64,000 bases of DNA from Streptomyces sp. R28 (GCF_041052385.1 NZ_CP163439.1:5259001-5323000), one strand, 5' to 3'; shown: positions 25,935 through 35,142, counted from the first letter of the stretch. Notes: a model not told the origin generated them from the letters alone. A program made the numbers and translations.

Positions 25935-27419
25935 GTGGCCGACGAGCTCACCCCGGCCGAGCCCATTGCTGCTACCGCAGCGGGCCCGGAAGCTGAGTCT
26001 GAGGAGCCCATCAAGCAGCGGAAGAACGGCCTGTACCCGGGCGTGTCCGACGAGCTGGCCGAGAGCATGAAGTCCGGCTGGGCCGACACGGAGCTGCACG
26101 ACCTGGAGCCGATCCCCCAGGCCGCCGAGACCGCCGCGCGGCGCTCCGCGTTGTCGGCGCGCTTCCCGGGTGAGCGTCTGGTGATCCCCGCGGGCAACCT
26201 GAAGACCCGCTCGAACGACACCGAGTACGCCTTCCGGGCGTCGGTCGAGTACGCGTATCTCACCGGCAACCAGACCGAGGACGGCGTGCTCGTCCTGGAG
26301 CCCGTCGCCGACGGTCACAAGGCGACGATCTACCTCCTGCCGCGCTCCGACCGCGAGAACGGCGAGTTCTGGCTGTCCGGCCAGGGCGAGCTGTGGGTCG
26401 GCCGCCGGCACTCGCTCACCGAGGCGGAGAAGCTGTACGGCATCCCGGCCTCCGACGTGCGCGAGCTCGCGGACCAGCTCCGCGAGGCGACGGGTCCCGT
26501 GCGTGTCGTGCGTGGCTTCGACGCCGGTATCGAGGCCGCGCTGACCGACAAGGTCACCGCCGAGCGGGACGAGGAGCTGCGGGTCTTCCTGTCCGAGGCG
26601 CGGCTGGTCAAGGACGCGTTCGAGATCGGCGAGCTGCAGAAGGCCGTCGACTCGACCGTGCGCGGCTTCGAGGACGTGGTGAAGGTCCTCGACAAGGCCG
26701 AGGCGACGAGCGAGCGCTACATCGAGGGCACGTTCTTCCTCCGCGCGCGCGTGGAGGGCAACGACATCGGCTACGGCTCCATCTGCGCCGCCGGTCCACA
26801 CGCCTGCACGCTGCACTGGGTGCGCAACGACGGGCCCGTGCGCTCGGGTGATCTGCTGCTGCTCGACGCGGGCGTCGAGACGCACACGTACTACACCGCC
26901 GACGTCACGCGCACGCTGCCGATCAACGGCCGCTACAGCGAGATCCAGAAGAAGATCTACGACGCCGTGTACGACGCCCAGGAGGCCGGTATCGCGGCCG
27001 TGAAGCCGGGCGCGAAGTACCGGGACTTCCACGACGCGTCGCAACGTGTGCTGACCGAGCGGCTCGTCGAGTGGGGGCTCGTCGAGGGGCCGGTGGAGCG
27101 GGTGCTGGAGCTGGGGCTTCAGCGGCGGTGGACACTGCACGGGACGGGGCACATGCTCGGCATGGACGTCCACGACTGCGCCGCGGCGCGGACCGAGACG
27201 TATGTGGAGGGTGTGCTGGAGCCGGGGATGGTGCTGACGGTTGAGCCCGGGCTGTACTTCCAGGCCGATGACCTGACCGTGCCGGAGGAGTACCGGGGGA
27301 TCGGGGTGCGGATCGAGGACGACATCCTGGTCACGGAGGAGGGAAACCGGAATCTGTCCGCCGGGCTGCCTCGGCGGTCGGATGAGGTTGAGAGCTGGAT
27401 GGCCTCGCTGAAGGGCTGA
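25935..27419 (+). CDS. pepP: Xaa-Pro aminopeptidase (aminopeptidase P)
   Basis: 494 aa from the GTG at 25935; GAGGAGG (25922-25928) lies 6 bp upstream, whereas the ATG at 25929 abuts it. N-terminal aminopeptidase-P domain (RSNDTEYAFRASVEYAYLTG), then a creatinase-fold catalytic domain with all five metal ligands: LLLDAGVETH, TADVTRTLP, HGTGHMLGMDVHD, LTVEPGLY and VRIEDDIL. Removes N-terminal residues preceding proline using two metal ions, in the cytoplasm. Followed by its own terminator. Confidence 0.95.
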   Translation: MADELTPAEPIAATAAGPEAESEEPIKQRKNGLYPGVSDELAESMKSGWADTELHDLEPIPQAAETAARRSALSARFPGERLVIPAGNLKTRSNDTEYAFRASVEYAYLTGNQTEDGVLVLEPVADGHKATIYLLPRSDRENGEFWLSGQGELWVGRRHSLTEAEKLYGIPASDVRELADQLREATGPVRVVRGFDAGIEAALTDKVTAERDEELRVFLSEARLVKDAFEIGELQKAVDSTVRGFEDVVKVLDKAEATSERYIEGTFFLRARVEGNDIGYGSICAAGPHACTLHWVRNDGPVRSGDLLLLDAGVETHTYYTADVTRTLPINGRYSEIQKKIYDAVYDAQEAGIAAVKPGAKYRDFHDASQRVLTERLVEWGLVEGPVERVLELGLQRRWTLHGTGHMLGMDVHDCAAARTETYVEGVLEPGMVLTVEPGLYFQADDLTVPEEYRGIGVRIEDDILVTEEGNRNLSAGLPRRSDEVESWMASLKG

Positions 27420-27431
27420 TCTGGGATCGAC

Positions 27432-27458
27432 GGCCGGACACCAGAGGGGTGTCCGGCC
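27432..27458 (+). terminator. Terminator of the aminopeptidase P gene
   Basis: Perfect 11-bp stem GGCCGGACACC/GGTGTCCGGCC with a 5-nt loop, 13 bp after the stop. Confidence 0.8.
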
Positions 27459-27550
27459 ATCGTTGCGGTCTGCGGGCGATTCGTGGCTGGTCGCGCCCGC
27501 GCGGGGGAGCCGCATATCGAGACAGCTCCGCGCCCCTGGGGGGGGTTGAT

Positions 27551-28897
27551 GTGGACCTGCATCTGAAGCTCGCCGCCACCGACGGGCGCCGTGCTGGGCT
27601 TGAGCGTGCTCTGCGTGATGCCGTGCGGGACGGGCGGCTGGCGCCCGGGGCTCGGTTGCCGGCCACGCGGCGGCTCGCGGACGAACTCGGGGTCTCCCGG
27701 AACACCGTGAAGGCGGCCTACGACCAGCTTGTCGCCGAGGGGTATCTCACCGCCCGGCAGGGGGCCGGTACGCAGGTCGCCTCGTTGCCTCCCGTCGACG
27801 CCGAACCGCCGGAGGCCGCCGCACGCGCGCGTGCGGCGCGTTTTGATCTGCGGCCGGGGAGTCCGGATGTGGGGGCGTTTCCGGCGGCGGCCTGGCTGCG
27901 GGCGTTGCGCAGGGCCATCGCTACGGCGCCCTCGGCGGCGTACGACTACGGCGATCCGCGCGGGCGTATCGAGTTGCGCAACGCGCTGTCGGGGTATCTG
28001 GGGCGGGCGCGCGGGGTGATCGCGCCCCCGGAGCGGATCGTGATCACCTCCGGGTATGTGCAGGGCTTGGCGCTCCTCACGCGCGTGCTGGAGGGCGGCT
28101 CCGTCGCCATGGAGGATCCCGGATTGCCGTTCCACCGGGAGGTGGTGCGGCGCAACGGGGGCGCCGTCGTGCCCGTGCGGGTCGATGAACGGGGTGCGTG
28201 CGCCCAGGAGTTGGGGGACTGCGGGGCCGTTGTCGTCACGCCCGCGCATCAGTACCCGACCGGTGTGACCCTGCATCCGGAGCGGCGGCGGGCGCTCAGC
28301 GACTGGGCACGCGCGCGTGAGGGGCTGATCGTCGAGGACGACTACGACGGGGAGTTCCGTTACGACCGCCAGCCCGTCGGCGCGCTGCAGGGGATGGCGC
28401 CGGGGCAGGTGGTGTATCTGGGGACCGCCTCGAAGACCCTCGGGCCCGCGCTGCGGCTCGGCTGGATGGTGCTGCCGCCGCACCTGGTCGACTCCGTCGC
28501 CGACGCCAAGCTGCACAGCGACCATCACACCGAGTCCGTCGGCCAGTTGGCCCTGGCGGAGCTGATCGACAGCCACGCCTACGACCGGCATGTGCGTGCC
28601 TGTCGGCTGCGGTACCGGCGGCGCCGGGATCAGCTCCTGGAGCGGCTGGGGGCGCGCCGGAACGTGCGCGGGATCGCGGCCGGGCTGCATGCGCTGGTGG
28701 AGGTCGACGACGAGGCGGCGGTGCTGGCGCGGGCGGAGGCCGAGGGGCTTGCGGTGGGGCATCTGGGGGAGCACTGGCATGCACCGGGCGGCGGCGGGCA
28801 GCGGCCGCAGGGGCTCGTCGTGGGGTACGGGACGCCTCGGGAGCGGGTCTATCCGGAGGCGTTGGAGGTACTGGGGAAGGTGCTGGAAACGGCCTGA
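27551..28897 (+). CDS. MocR-type regulator (GntR helix-turn-helix plus aminotransferase domain)
   Basis: 448 aa from the GTG at 27551. N-terminal winged helix (about 1-75): LPATRRLADELGVSRNTVKA, AYDQLVAEGYLTARQGAGT. The rest is a PLP aminotransferase class I fold: SAAYDYGDPRGRIELRNALS, VEDDYDGEFRYDR with the PLP-contacting Asp, and GTASKTLGPALRLGW with the Schiff-base Lys. MocR proteins sense PLP or amino compounds and bind paired direct repeats; such repeats lie immediately after this gene, before the MFS gene 68 bp downstream, which is its probable target. Confidence 0.92.
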   Translation: MDLHLKLAATDGRRAGLERALRDAVRDGRLAPGARLPATRRLADELGVSRNTVKAAYDQLVAEGYLTARQGAGTQVASLPPVDAEPPEAAARARAARFDLRPGSPDVGAFPAAAWLRALRRAIATAPSAAYDYGDPRGRIELRNALSGYLGRARGVIAPPERIVITSGYVQGLALLTRVLEGGSVAMEDPGLPFHREVVRRNGGAVVPVRVDERGACAQELGDCGAVVVTPAHQYPTGVTLHPERRRALSDWARAREGLIVEDDYDGEFRYDRQPVGALQGMAPGQVVYLGTASKTLGPALRLGWMVLPPHLVDSVADAKLHSDHHTESVGQLALAELIDSHAYDRHVRACRLRYRRRRDQLLERLGARRNVRGIAAGLHALVEVDDEAAVLARAEAEGLAVGHLGEHWHAPGGGGQRPQGLVVGYGTPRERVYPEALEVLGKVLETA

Positions 28898-28943
28898 ATT
28901 GGGCCACTGAGACGCATGAGTATTGGGCCTGTTGACAGGCCCA
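28898..28943. promoter_or_regulatory. Probable MocR operator: direct repeat plus inverted repeat
   Basis: ATTGGGCC occurs at 28898-28905 and again at 28922-28929, a 24-bp direct repeat. The second copy also forms TGGGCCT-N6-AGGCCCA (28924-28943). Direct repeats with this spacing suit MocR dimers. It sits between the MocR-type gene and the MFS start. Confidence 0.6.
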
Positions 28944-28965
28944 CCGTGTCTTTAACGTCATCGGC

Positions 28966-30195
28966 ATGACAACCCGCCTCGTCCCGCCCGCCGGTCCGCA
29001 ACGCGTCCTCGCCCTGGCCCAGTTGAGCAACTCGGTCGGAGACGGCGCCTACTACACGACGTCGGCCCTCTACTTCACCCAGGTCGTCGGCCTCGCCCCC
29101 GCGCGCGTGGGGCTCGGGCTGACCGTCGGCTGGGCGGTCGGCTCGCTGGTCGGGGTTCCGCTCGGGCGGCTCGCCGATCGGCACGGGCCGCGCGGTACGG
29201 CGGTGCTGCTGGCCCTTGTGACGGGGCTCGCGGTGGCGTCCTTCACGGTCGTGCAGGGGTTCGTGCTGTTCGTGCTGGCCGCGTGCGCGTACGCCGCCGC
29301 GCAGTCCGGGCTCGCGGCGGCCCGGCAGGCGCTGCTGGCGGGGCTGGTGCTGGCCAGGGACCGGACGGGGTTGCTGGCGCATCTGCAGGCGACGCTCAAT
29401 GCCGGCCTGGCGGTGGGTGCCGGGCTCGGCGGGCTCGCGCTGCATGCCGGGACGCGGACGGCGTATCTGGCGGTGTTCACGCTGGACGCGGTGAGCTTCG
29501 TGGTGTGCGCGGGGTTGCTGCTCCGGCTGCCCTCCGTGGCGCCTGTGCCGAGTCGGCGGCGTGACGGGCTCGGCGTACTGCAGGACCGCCCGTACGCGTT
29601 GGTCGCGCTCCTCAACACCGTGCTGCTGCTCCGGCTGCCGCTGCTCAGCCTCGTGCTGCCGCTGTGGATCACCCGCAGGACCGAGGCACCGGCCTGGCTG
29701 GTCTCCGCGCTGTTCGTGCTCAACACCGGTGCGGTGATGCTCTTCCAGGTCAGGGCGGCGCGCGGCGTCACGGGCCTCGCCACCGCCACGCGCGCGGTGC
29801 GTCGTGCGGGCTGGGTGATGCTCGCCGCGTGCGTGGTGTTCGCGCTGTCGGCGGGCGCCTCGCTGTGGGTGGCCGTCGGCTTCCTCGTGGTGGGCGCGGT
29901 GCTTCAAGTGGTCGCCGAGATGGGGCAGTCGGCGGGTTCCTGGCAGCTGTCGTTCGACCTGGCCCCGCAGGGCCGCGTCGGCGAGTACCAGGGCCTGTTC
30001 GGGACCGGCGTCACGATCGCCCGCACCCTCGGCCCGCTCCTCCTGACGGGCCTGCTCGTGGAGTGGGGGACGCCGGGCTGGCTGCTGCTGGGCGGGGCGA
30101 TGCTGGCGTCGTCGTACGCGATGGGACCGGCGGCCAGGTGGGCCGCCGGTCGTCGGGGGCAGGAACAGGTCAGGCAGCCCGTGCTCGTGCCGTGA
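28966..30195 (+). CDS. MFS transporter
   Basis: 409 aa with about twelve hydrophobic segments. The TM2-3 loop is PLGRLADRHGPRGT, the major-facilitator signature. AQLSNSVGDGAYYTTSALYF in TM1 and GRVGEYQGLFGTGVTIARTL near the end fit the macrolide-efflux-like MFS group. The operator-like repeats just upstream suggest control by the MocR protein, so substrate may be an amino compound. Its last 26 bp overlap the 3' end of the convergent citG-like gene. Confidence 0.87.
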   Translation: MTTRLVPPAGPQRVLALAQLSNSVGDGAYYTTSALYFTQVVGLAPARVGLGLTVGWAVGSLVGVPLGRLADRHGPRGTAVLLALVTGLAVASFTVVQGFVLFVLAACAYAAAQSGLAAARQALLAGLVLARDRTGLLAHLQATLNAGLAVGAGLGGLALHAGTRTAYLAVFTLDAVSFVVCAGLLLRLPSVAPVPSRRRDGLGVLQDRPYALVALLNTVLLLRLPLLSLVLPLWITRRTEAPAWLVSALFVLNTGAVMLFQVRAARGVTGLATATRAVRRAGWVMLAACVVFALSAGASLWVAVGFLVVGAVLQVVAEMGQSAGSWQLSFDLAPQGRVGEYQGLFGTGVTIARTLGPLLLTGLLVEWGTPGWLLLGGAMLASSYAMGPAARWAAGRRGQEQVRQPVLVP

Positions 30196-31003
30196 CCGGA
30201 AGCGCGTCCAGGAACAGCGCCCCCGCGAGCAGCCCCGCACTCCCCCGCGGGCTCCACGCGCGCGCGTGCAGGTCGGCATCGAGGGCGACCAGGGCCGCCG
30301 CACCGGCCTCGGTGGCCGTACCGCCCGCTTCCAGGACTGCGCGGGCGCCCTGCTGGGCCTGCCGTAGGCCGATGGGGCCCGCGGTGTAGAGGAGTTCGGT
30401 GTCCTGGAGGGTGGACATCACGGTGAGCAGGGCGTCCAGGCGGGCCTGCTCCTGCGAGGCGCCGGCCGAGCGGGCGGTGGCGAGCGCGTCCAGCGCCCGC
30501 CGTACGTGCGGGAATCCGGCCCGGGCCTCGCCCCGTGCCCCGGCGGCGCCGTACTTCGCGGACACCGAAGAGCCCCGGGAGGGCCTGCGCGGGGCGCGTT
30601 TGTCGGTGTGCGCGGCGATCCGCTTGGCGGTGGCGGCGACGTCCCTCGCCCCGGCCCGGGGGTCGAGCGCGGCCCCGGCGACCAGCAGGCCGAGTGCCCA
30701 CAGCGCGCCCCGGTGTCCGCCGCCCGCGAGATGCACCGAGTGCTCGGTGCACCTGCCGATCGCGCCCAGTTCGCTGCGGAGCCCGGGCGTCGGCTCACCC
30801 GTGCGCCTGGCCGCGGCCGCCATCGCCGCGAGGCCCGGCGTGAGCGCCTTGGCCGACCAGCGCAGCATGCGGTGGTCCCGGCGGGTGAGGCGGGCTGCGA
30901 GGTCGCGCGGGTCGGGCAGGCCCGGCTTGGGAGCCAGGGCCAGCTGCCCGGTCAGCGCGGTCACGGCGGCCTGCGCGAGCGCATCGTCCTCGCGGCTGCT
31001 CAT
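30170..31003 (-). CDS. CitG/MdcB-like triphosphoribosyl-dephospho-CoA synthase family protein
   Basis: 277 aa. Family marks: LALAPKPGLPD at residues 21-31, GGGHRGALWALGLL where CitG has the H-K-G-A-I motif, and SVSAKYGAAGARGEARAGFP. CitG/MdcB make the prosthetic-group precursor of citrate lyase or malonate decarboxylase. No lyase, decarboxylase or acyl-carrier gene lies nearby, so this is an orphan with uncertain substrate. Convergent 26-bp overlap with the MFS gene; 11 bp separate its start from the dioxygenase stop, so it may be read from the dioxygenase promoter. Confidence 0.8.
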   Translation of the reverse strand: MSSREDDALAQAAVTALTGQLALAPKPGLPDPRDLAARLTRRDHRMLRWSAKALTPGLAAMAAAARRTGEPTPGLRSELGAIGRCTEHSVHLAGGGHRGALWALGLLVAGAALDPRAGARDVAATAKRIAAHTDKRAPRRPSRGSSVSAKYGAAGARGEARAGFPHVRRALDALATARSAGASQEQARLDALLTVMSTLQDTELLYTAGPIGLRQAQQGARAVLEAGGTATEAGAAALVALDADLHARAWSPRGSAGLLAGALFLDALPVTARARAA

Positions 31004-31014
31004 GGCCGTACCCC

Positions 31015-31962
31015 CTAGGAGGAGGCCGAGACCGACGGGGCGTCGCTGGGCGGGGTGCCCGTGGGCGCGTCGCTCGGCGGCGTACCGCCCTCGCCGCCAC
31101 CGCCGCCGCTGCCCGCGCCGGTGTTCTCGGCGTCCGGGTCGATGCCGAGGGTCAGGAAGCCCTTGTAGCCCTTGGAGGGGTCCTTCTTGTGCACGGCCTT
31201 GAGGGTGAGCAGGCCGCTGGAGGCGCCGCCGCCGTCGTAGACCATGTCGTTGTCGAGGGTGGTGTAGCTGCCGGAGTGCTTCGAGTAGGGCTCCAGCGTG
31301 AAGATCTCCTCGGCGATGTCGTCCGCGAAGAACAGCTGGCCGGTGTAGTTGACCTTGCCGCCCTCGTAGGTGCCGTCCTCCTTCTGGCCGCCGGTGTGCA
31401 CCTTGAGGTGGATGTGGCAGGTGCGCGGGGTGTACCAGCCCGGGAAGATCGTCTCGAACTTGACGACCCCGCCTGCGTTCGCGACCTGATAGCCCCGCAG
31501 ATAGGTGTTGTCGTCGGCGGTCGAGCCGTCCTCGCTCTCGGCGGGCGCGGAGCCGCCGGGGTTGGCCGTGGTGTAGCCGGAGTAGTAGCCCCAGGCGTCG
31601 CAGTGCCAGATCTCCACGGCCGCGCCGGAGACCGGGGTGCAGCCGTCGGTGGCGTCGACGACGGTGAGGCGCAGTGTCAGCGGGACGCCGCTCTTGCCCT
31701 CGGTGATGTCCTTTCTGACCAGGGCGTTGTCGAGGTAGTAGGGGCCTTCGGTGACGCTCGACATCAGCGTCATGCAGCTGCCCGCGCTCTCCGAGGCGGT
31801 GGTGGTGGTGGCCGTCGTCGCGGCGTCCGTCGCGGTGGTGCCCGCGTCGGCGAAGGCCGTCTGATAGCCGGCTACGGCGAGCCCGCCCGCCGCGAGCGTT
31901 CCTCCGGTCACCGCGATCGCGCGGCGCCGGGTGATCGACTTGTCCTTGTGGTTTCCCGTCAT
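31015..31962 (-). CDS. Tat-exported intradiol ring-cleavage dioxygenase
   Basis: 315 aa from the ATG at 31962; the upstream open frame lacks signal features. Twin-arginine signal ITRRRAIAVTGGTLAAGG. The intradiol dioxygenase core has the iron ligands: Tyr in VTEGPYYLDN, Tyr in FPGWYTPRT and two His in CHIHLKV. Such enzymes cleave catechols with O2 and Fe(III); secreted actinobacterial members are thought to act on lignin-like aromatics. C-terminus is a Gly-rich run and a PPSDAPTGTPPSDAP repeat, likely a flexible spacer. No clear Shine-Dalgarno sequence is visible. Confidence 0.9.
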   Translation of the reverse strand: MTGNHKDKSITRRRAIAVTGGTLAAGGLAVAGYQTAFADAGTTATDAATTATTTTASESAGSCMTLMSSVTEGPYYLDNALVRKDITEGKSGVPLTLRLTVVDATDGCTPVSGAAVEIWHCDAWGYYSGYTTANPGGSAPAESEDGSTADDNTYLRGYQVANAGGVVKFETIFPGWYTPRTCHIHLKVHTGGQKEDGTYEGGKVNYTGQLFFADDIAEEIFTLEPYSKHSGSYTTLDNDMVYDGGGASSGLLTLKAVHKKDPSKGYKGFLTLGIDPDAENTGAGSGGGGGEGGTPPSDAPTGTPPSDAPSVSASS

Positions 31963-32191
31963 GACCGGGAAATTAGGGACGCCGTCCGTCAGGAGCTTGA
32001 GATGGCGCTGTGCGGGGGCTGTGAGTCCTGAGGAAGCTGAAGTCCGCAGCCCTCGTCGGCCGTTGGTGGGTGGGTCACCCGTAGAGCTCAGCGATTGCCC
32101 CGAATGCGTATCTTCCGGTGGTTTTATCGCCTTCCCGGGCAAAGAGAACTGATCGCTTCCGCGATCTTCCCTGCCCAGGAGAGCGAAGACG

Positions 32192-33493
32192 ATGACCCGT
32201 TCGTCCGTACGCCAGAACCCAGCGCGGTTGCTCCGTTCGGTGCTGCCCGCCGTCGCCACCGTCCTGTCCGTGGTGTCCGCGCTCCTCCTGGGCGGTGCGA
32301 CACCGGCCGCCGCACTGACGAAGCCGGTCGTCAACGGGCCCGTGTTCAACGACCCGCTGGGCACCGCGGCGCAGCGGAAGGCGATCTTCACCCAGCTCGT
32401 GCGGCTGATCGACGCGACGCCGACCGGGGCGCAGATCCGCGGCTCGATGCACGAGTTCGCCGACCAGGAGGTCGCGAACGCGCTGATCGCCGCCCATGGG
32501 CGCGGTGTCGACGTCAGGCTCATCCTCGACGACTCGACCTATGTGGGCCCTGACGGCGCCGAGTTCGCCAACCCGGCCTACCGGTCCCTCAGGGCCGTAC
32601 TCGGAACCAGCACCGCCGCCCGCTCCTGGGTCGTCGTCTGCGACGACAGGTTCGAGGACGCCGACGGGGTGGACGACGTCCAGCGCGGCTGCCTGGCCGT
32701 GGCGCCGCCCCAACCGGCCTACAACCACAACAAGTTCTTCCTCTTCTCGAGGATCGGGCCCTTCGACGACGGCACCAGCTACTCGAGGGTCGTCTTCCAG
32801 ACCTCCTCGAACCTCTCCGACTGGTACAAGGTGGAGTCCTTCAACGACGCCGTCACCTTCACGGACAGCACGGTCTACAACGCCTACGCCTCGTACCACG
32901 AGCAGCTCCGCCAGGGGCGCACCCTGGCACGCGGCAACAACAACGCCTACTTCTCCACGCCGACCGGCTCGACCTACCGCGGCTACTTCTTCCCGCGAGG
33001 TGACGCGTCGTACAACAACCCGGCCACGGACACGGTCGTCAACGTGCTGAACGAGGTCAGCTGCGCCTACACCGGCGCGGACGGCCTGCGGCACCAGACC
33101 GACATCCGCATCGTGACGCACAGCTTCTTCGGCTCCCGCCGCCAGGTCGCCGACAAACTGGCCCAGTTGCGCGGCCGGGGCTGCTGGATCGACATCGTCT
33201 ACGCCGACAGCGACTCCGTGATCACCAGCCGGCTGAACGCCGCCGGCATCCAGCACCGCGGATGCCGCATTCCCAACGGCCCCGGAATCGACGTCCGCCC
33301 GCACAACAAGCAGATCCTGCTCGACGGCTACTACAACGGCGACCTCACCCCGCGCGTCTACACGGGCAGCGCCAATTTGACGGGGTCGTCCCTACGCTCG
33401 GCCGACGAGGCGATCGTGCGGATCAGCAGCGCGTCCTATCACGCGAGGTATCTGAGCGAGTTCTACAGGATCCGCGCTGCCTGCGGCGGTTGA
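32192..33493 (+). CDS. Secreted phospholipase D-like protein
   Basis: 433 aa with a long signal peptide (VLPAVATVLSVVSALLLGGA, cleavage near PAAA-LT). Two PLD-type half-sites: AYNHNKFFLFSRIG with TSSNLSDW, and RPHNKQILLDGYY with TGSANLTGSS. The second is a full H-x-K-x4-D; in the first the Asp position is Ser. The Cys-containing segments (VVVCDDRF, RGCLAV, EVSCAYTG, RGCWID, RGCRIP) suggest disulfides. Could cleave phospholipids or nucleic acid. AGGAG at about 32176 precedes the ATG. The 229-bp gap to the divergent dioxygenase holds both promoters. Confidence 0.85.
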   Translation: MTRSSVRQNPARLLRSVLPAVATVLSVVSALLLGGATPAAALTKPVVNGPVFNDPLGTAAQRKAIFTQLVRLIDATPTGAQIRGSMHEFADQEVANALIAAHGRGVDVRLILDDSTYVGPDGAEFANPAYRSLRAVLGTSTAARSWVVVCDDRFEDADGVDDVQRGCLAVAPPQPAYNHNKFFLFSRIGPFDDGTSYSRVVFQTSSNLSDWYKVESFNDAVTFTDSTVYNAYASYHEQLRQGRTLARGNNNAYFSTPTGSTYRGYFFPRGDASYNNPATDTVVNVLNEVSCAYTGADGLRHQTDIRIVTHSFFGSRRQVADKLAQLRGRGCWIDIVYADSDSVITSRLNAAGIQHRGCRIPNGPGIDVRPHNKQILLDGYYNGDLTPRVYTGSANLTGSSLRSADEAIVRISSASYHARYLSEFYRIRAACGG

Positions 33494-33560
33494 CGCCGGT
33501 GCGGGGTGCGGGCCGCTCTCGTGGGACGCGATGGGGTGACGGTCGCCCACGGGAGGCGTG

Positions 33561-34010
33561 CTACACCGCCACCAGCGGGGCGTCCTCGCGCCACTTGAGG
33601 ATCTTGTCGAAGCTCACCACCGCCCCGGCCCGGCCCGGCTTGTTGCCGATCTGGACGTGGTCGGCGAGTTCCTCGATGAGACAGAGCCCTCGGCCGTGTT
33701 CGGCGTCGGTGGCCGCCGGGCGCGGGCCGCGGGACGGGGCGGTGAAGCCGGGGCCCGAGTCGGTGACCTCGATGTGGCACTTCTCCCCGTCGAGGTAGGC
33801 CGTGACGCGGTAGGCCTGGGGGGAGCCGTCGGGCGCGGTGTCGCCGCCGTGCTCGACGGCGTTCGCGCAGGCCTCGGTGAGGGCGACGGAGAGGTCGTAC
33901 GACACATCGGGGTCGACGCCCGCGGTCTCCATCGTGCCGATCAGCAACCGCCGGGCGAGCGGCACGCTCGCGGCTTCCCGCCGCAGATGGAGTGACCACC
34001 AGATGCTCAT
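33561..34010 (-). CDS. RsbW-like ATP-binding protein (putative anti-sigma factor)
   Basis: 149 aa, the normal size for a stand-alone GHKL switch protein. N-box ALTEACANAVEHGG, G1 IEVTDSGPGFTAP, G2 EHGRGLCLIEELADHV. AGGAGGCTGGAG precedes the ATG at 34010. In Streptomyces such proteins are serine kinases for anti-anti-sigma factors and may bind sigma factors; no partner gene adjoins. Monocistronic by layout. Confidence 0.88.
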   Translation of the reverse strand: MSIWWSLHLRREAASVPLARRLLIGTMETAGVDPDVSYDLSVALTEACANAVEHGGDTAPDGSPQAYRVTAYLDGEKCHIEVTDSGPGFTAPSRGPRPAATDAEHGRGLCLIEELADHVQIGNKPGRAGAVVSFDKILKWREDAPLVAV

Positions 34011-34126
34011 GCTCCAGCCTCCTGGCCGCGGCTCGACATACCGTTACGTATTGCCGCGAGTGCCCCGCTGTAAGCACTTCATTGACGTGATGCCGCCCAT
34101 ATGGTCGATGCGCCCACTATGGAATC

Positions 34127-34151
34127 GGTGTATGTGGGTGCGACCTACACC
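34127..34151. promoter_or_regulatory. Inverted repeat GGTGTATGT-N7-ACCTACACC
   Basis: 9-bp arms with one mismatch lie between the divergent RsbW-like gene and the copper-associated membrane protein gene. A candidate operator for either promoter; no regulator assigned. Confidence 0.45.
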
Positions 34152-34278
34152 AGAAGGTGATCTTCCGGTCCTACAGCTCCTACCTCCTCTGTCTCCTCAT
34201 ACGTCCTCAACCGCCCGTAAGTCACCTTGCGGACCTGCCGCATGGCGGCCATGAGGCCAGTGCGATGATGAGGCCGCC

Positions 34279-35142
34279 ATGTCTGCCCCCCACCCGCGCA
34301 CGGCGCGCTCCGGAAGTGATCTCCGGATACTGCGGGCCGCGGTGTTCGCCGCGGTCTGTGTCGTGCTGGCCGCGGTGGGGCACGTACTGGGCTCCTGCGC
34401 CACGATCCCGCTGTGGACGCTGGGCGCGGGGTTCCTCGGAGTTCTTCTGGTCACGGTGCCGCTCGCGGGACGCGAGCGTTCGCTGCCCGGGATCGCGGTG
34501 CTGCTCGCGGCCGGCCAGACCGTCCTGCACACGCTGTTCGGGCTCGGTCAGCACGGGGCGAGTGGCGGGGCGGCCACCGGGGCCTCCTCCGCTTCCGCCT
34601 CCCTGTCCGACGCCGCGCTCGTGGCGCAGGCGGTGCGGCTCGTCTGCGGGACCGCCACGGCGGCCATCAGCCCGGCCCGGGCCCAGCAGATCCTCACCGA
34701 GGCGCGGATCGGCCCGGCCACCGGACCGGCCACCGGGGCGCATGCCTCACACCCCTCGACACACGCGCTGTCCACCGTCACGGACTCCGCCACCGACTCC
34801 GGCGCTTCGCTGCTGCCGTCCCTGCCCATGGTGCTCGCCCACGTTCTCGCGGCGGTCGTCGCGGGGTGGCTGCTGCGGCGCGGGGACCTGGCCCTGCTGC
34901 GGATCGTCCAGATGTCCGCGCTGTCGGCGCACTCGGTCGCCGAGGGGGCGTCCGTACGATCCCTGCGCGGGGCGCTCGCGCTGGTGCGTGCGCTGCGTGC
35001 CGGGCTGCCGGGCGCGCCCGAGGCGGGCCCGCGCATCCAGTGCGCCGGATGGATCGGCCCGTCCGAGCCCCGCACCCTCGCACTCCAGCACACGGTGGTC
35101 AGGCGCGGCCCGCCGGCCACCGACCTCGTCCTCACCGCCTGA
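34279..35142 (+). CDS. Membrane protein upstream of the copper operon
   Basis: 287 aa. Three hydrophobic segments near the N-terminus (about 18-40, 45-62, 70-90), a long Ser/Ala/Thr/His loop (HASHPSTHALSTVTDSATDS), and another membrane segment at about 185-200 (PMVLAHVLAAVVAGWLL), ending in a cytoplasmic ~90-residue tail. His residues in TVLHTLFGLGQHG and in the loop might contact metal, but this is inference. I do not recognise a family. It points into the YcnI-Sco-CopCD cluster 199 bp downstream, so a copper role is plausible. Confidence 0.7.
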   Translation: MSAPHPRTARSGSDLRILRAAVFAAVCVVLAAVGHVLGSCATIPLWTLGAGFLGVLLVTVPLAGRERSLPGIAVLLAAGQTVLHTLFGLGQHGASGGAATGASSASASLSDAALVAQAVRLVCGTATAAISPARAQQILTEARIGPATGPATGAHASHPSTHALSTVTDSATDSGASLLPSLPMVLAHVLAAVVAGWLLRRGDLALLRIVQMSALSAHSVAEGASVRSLRGALALVRALRAGLPGAPEAGPRIQCAGWIGPSEPRTLALQHTVVRRGPPATDLVLTA

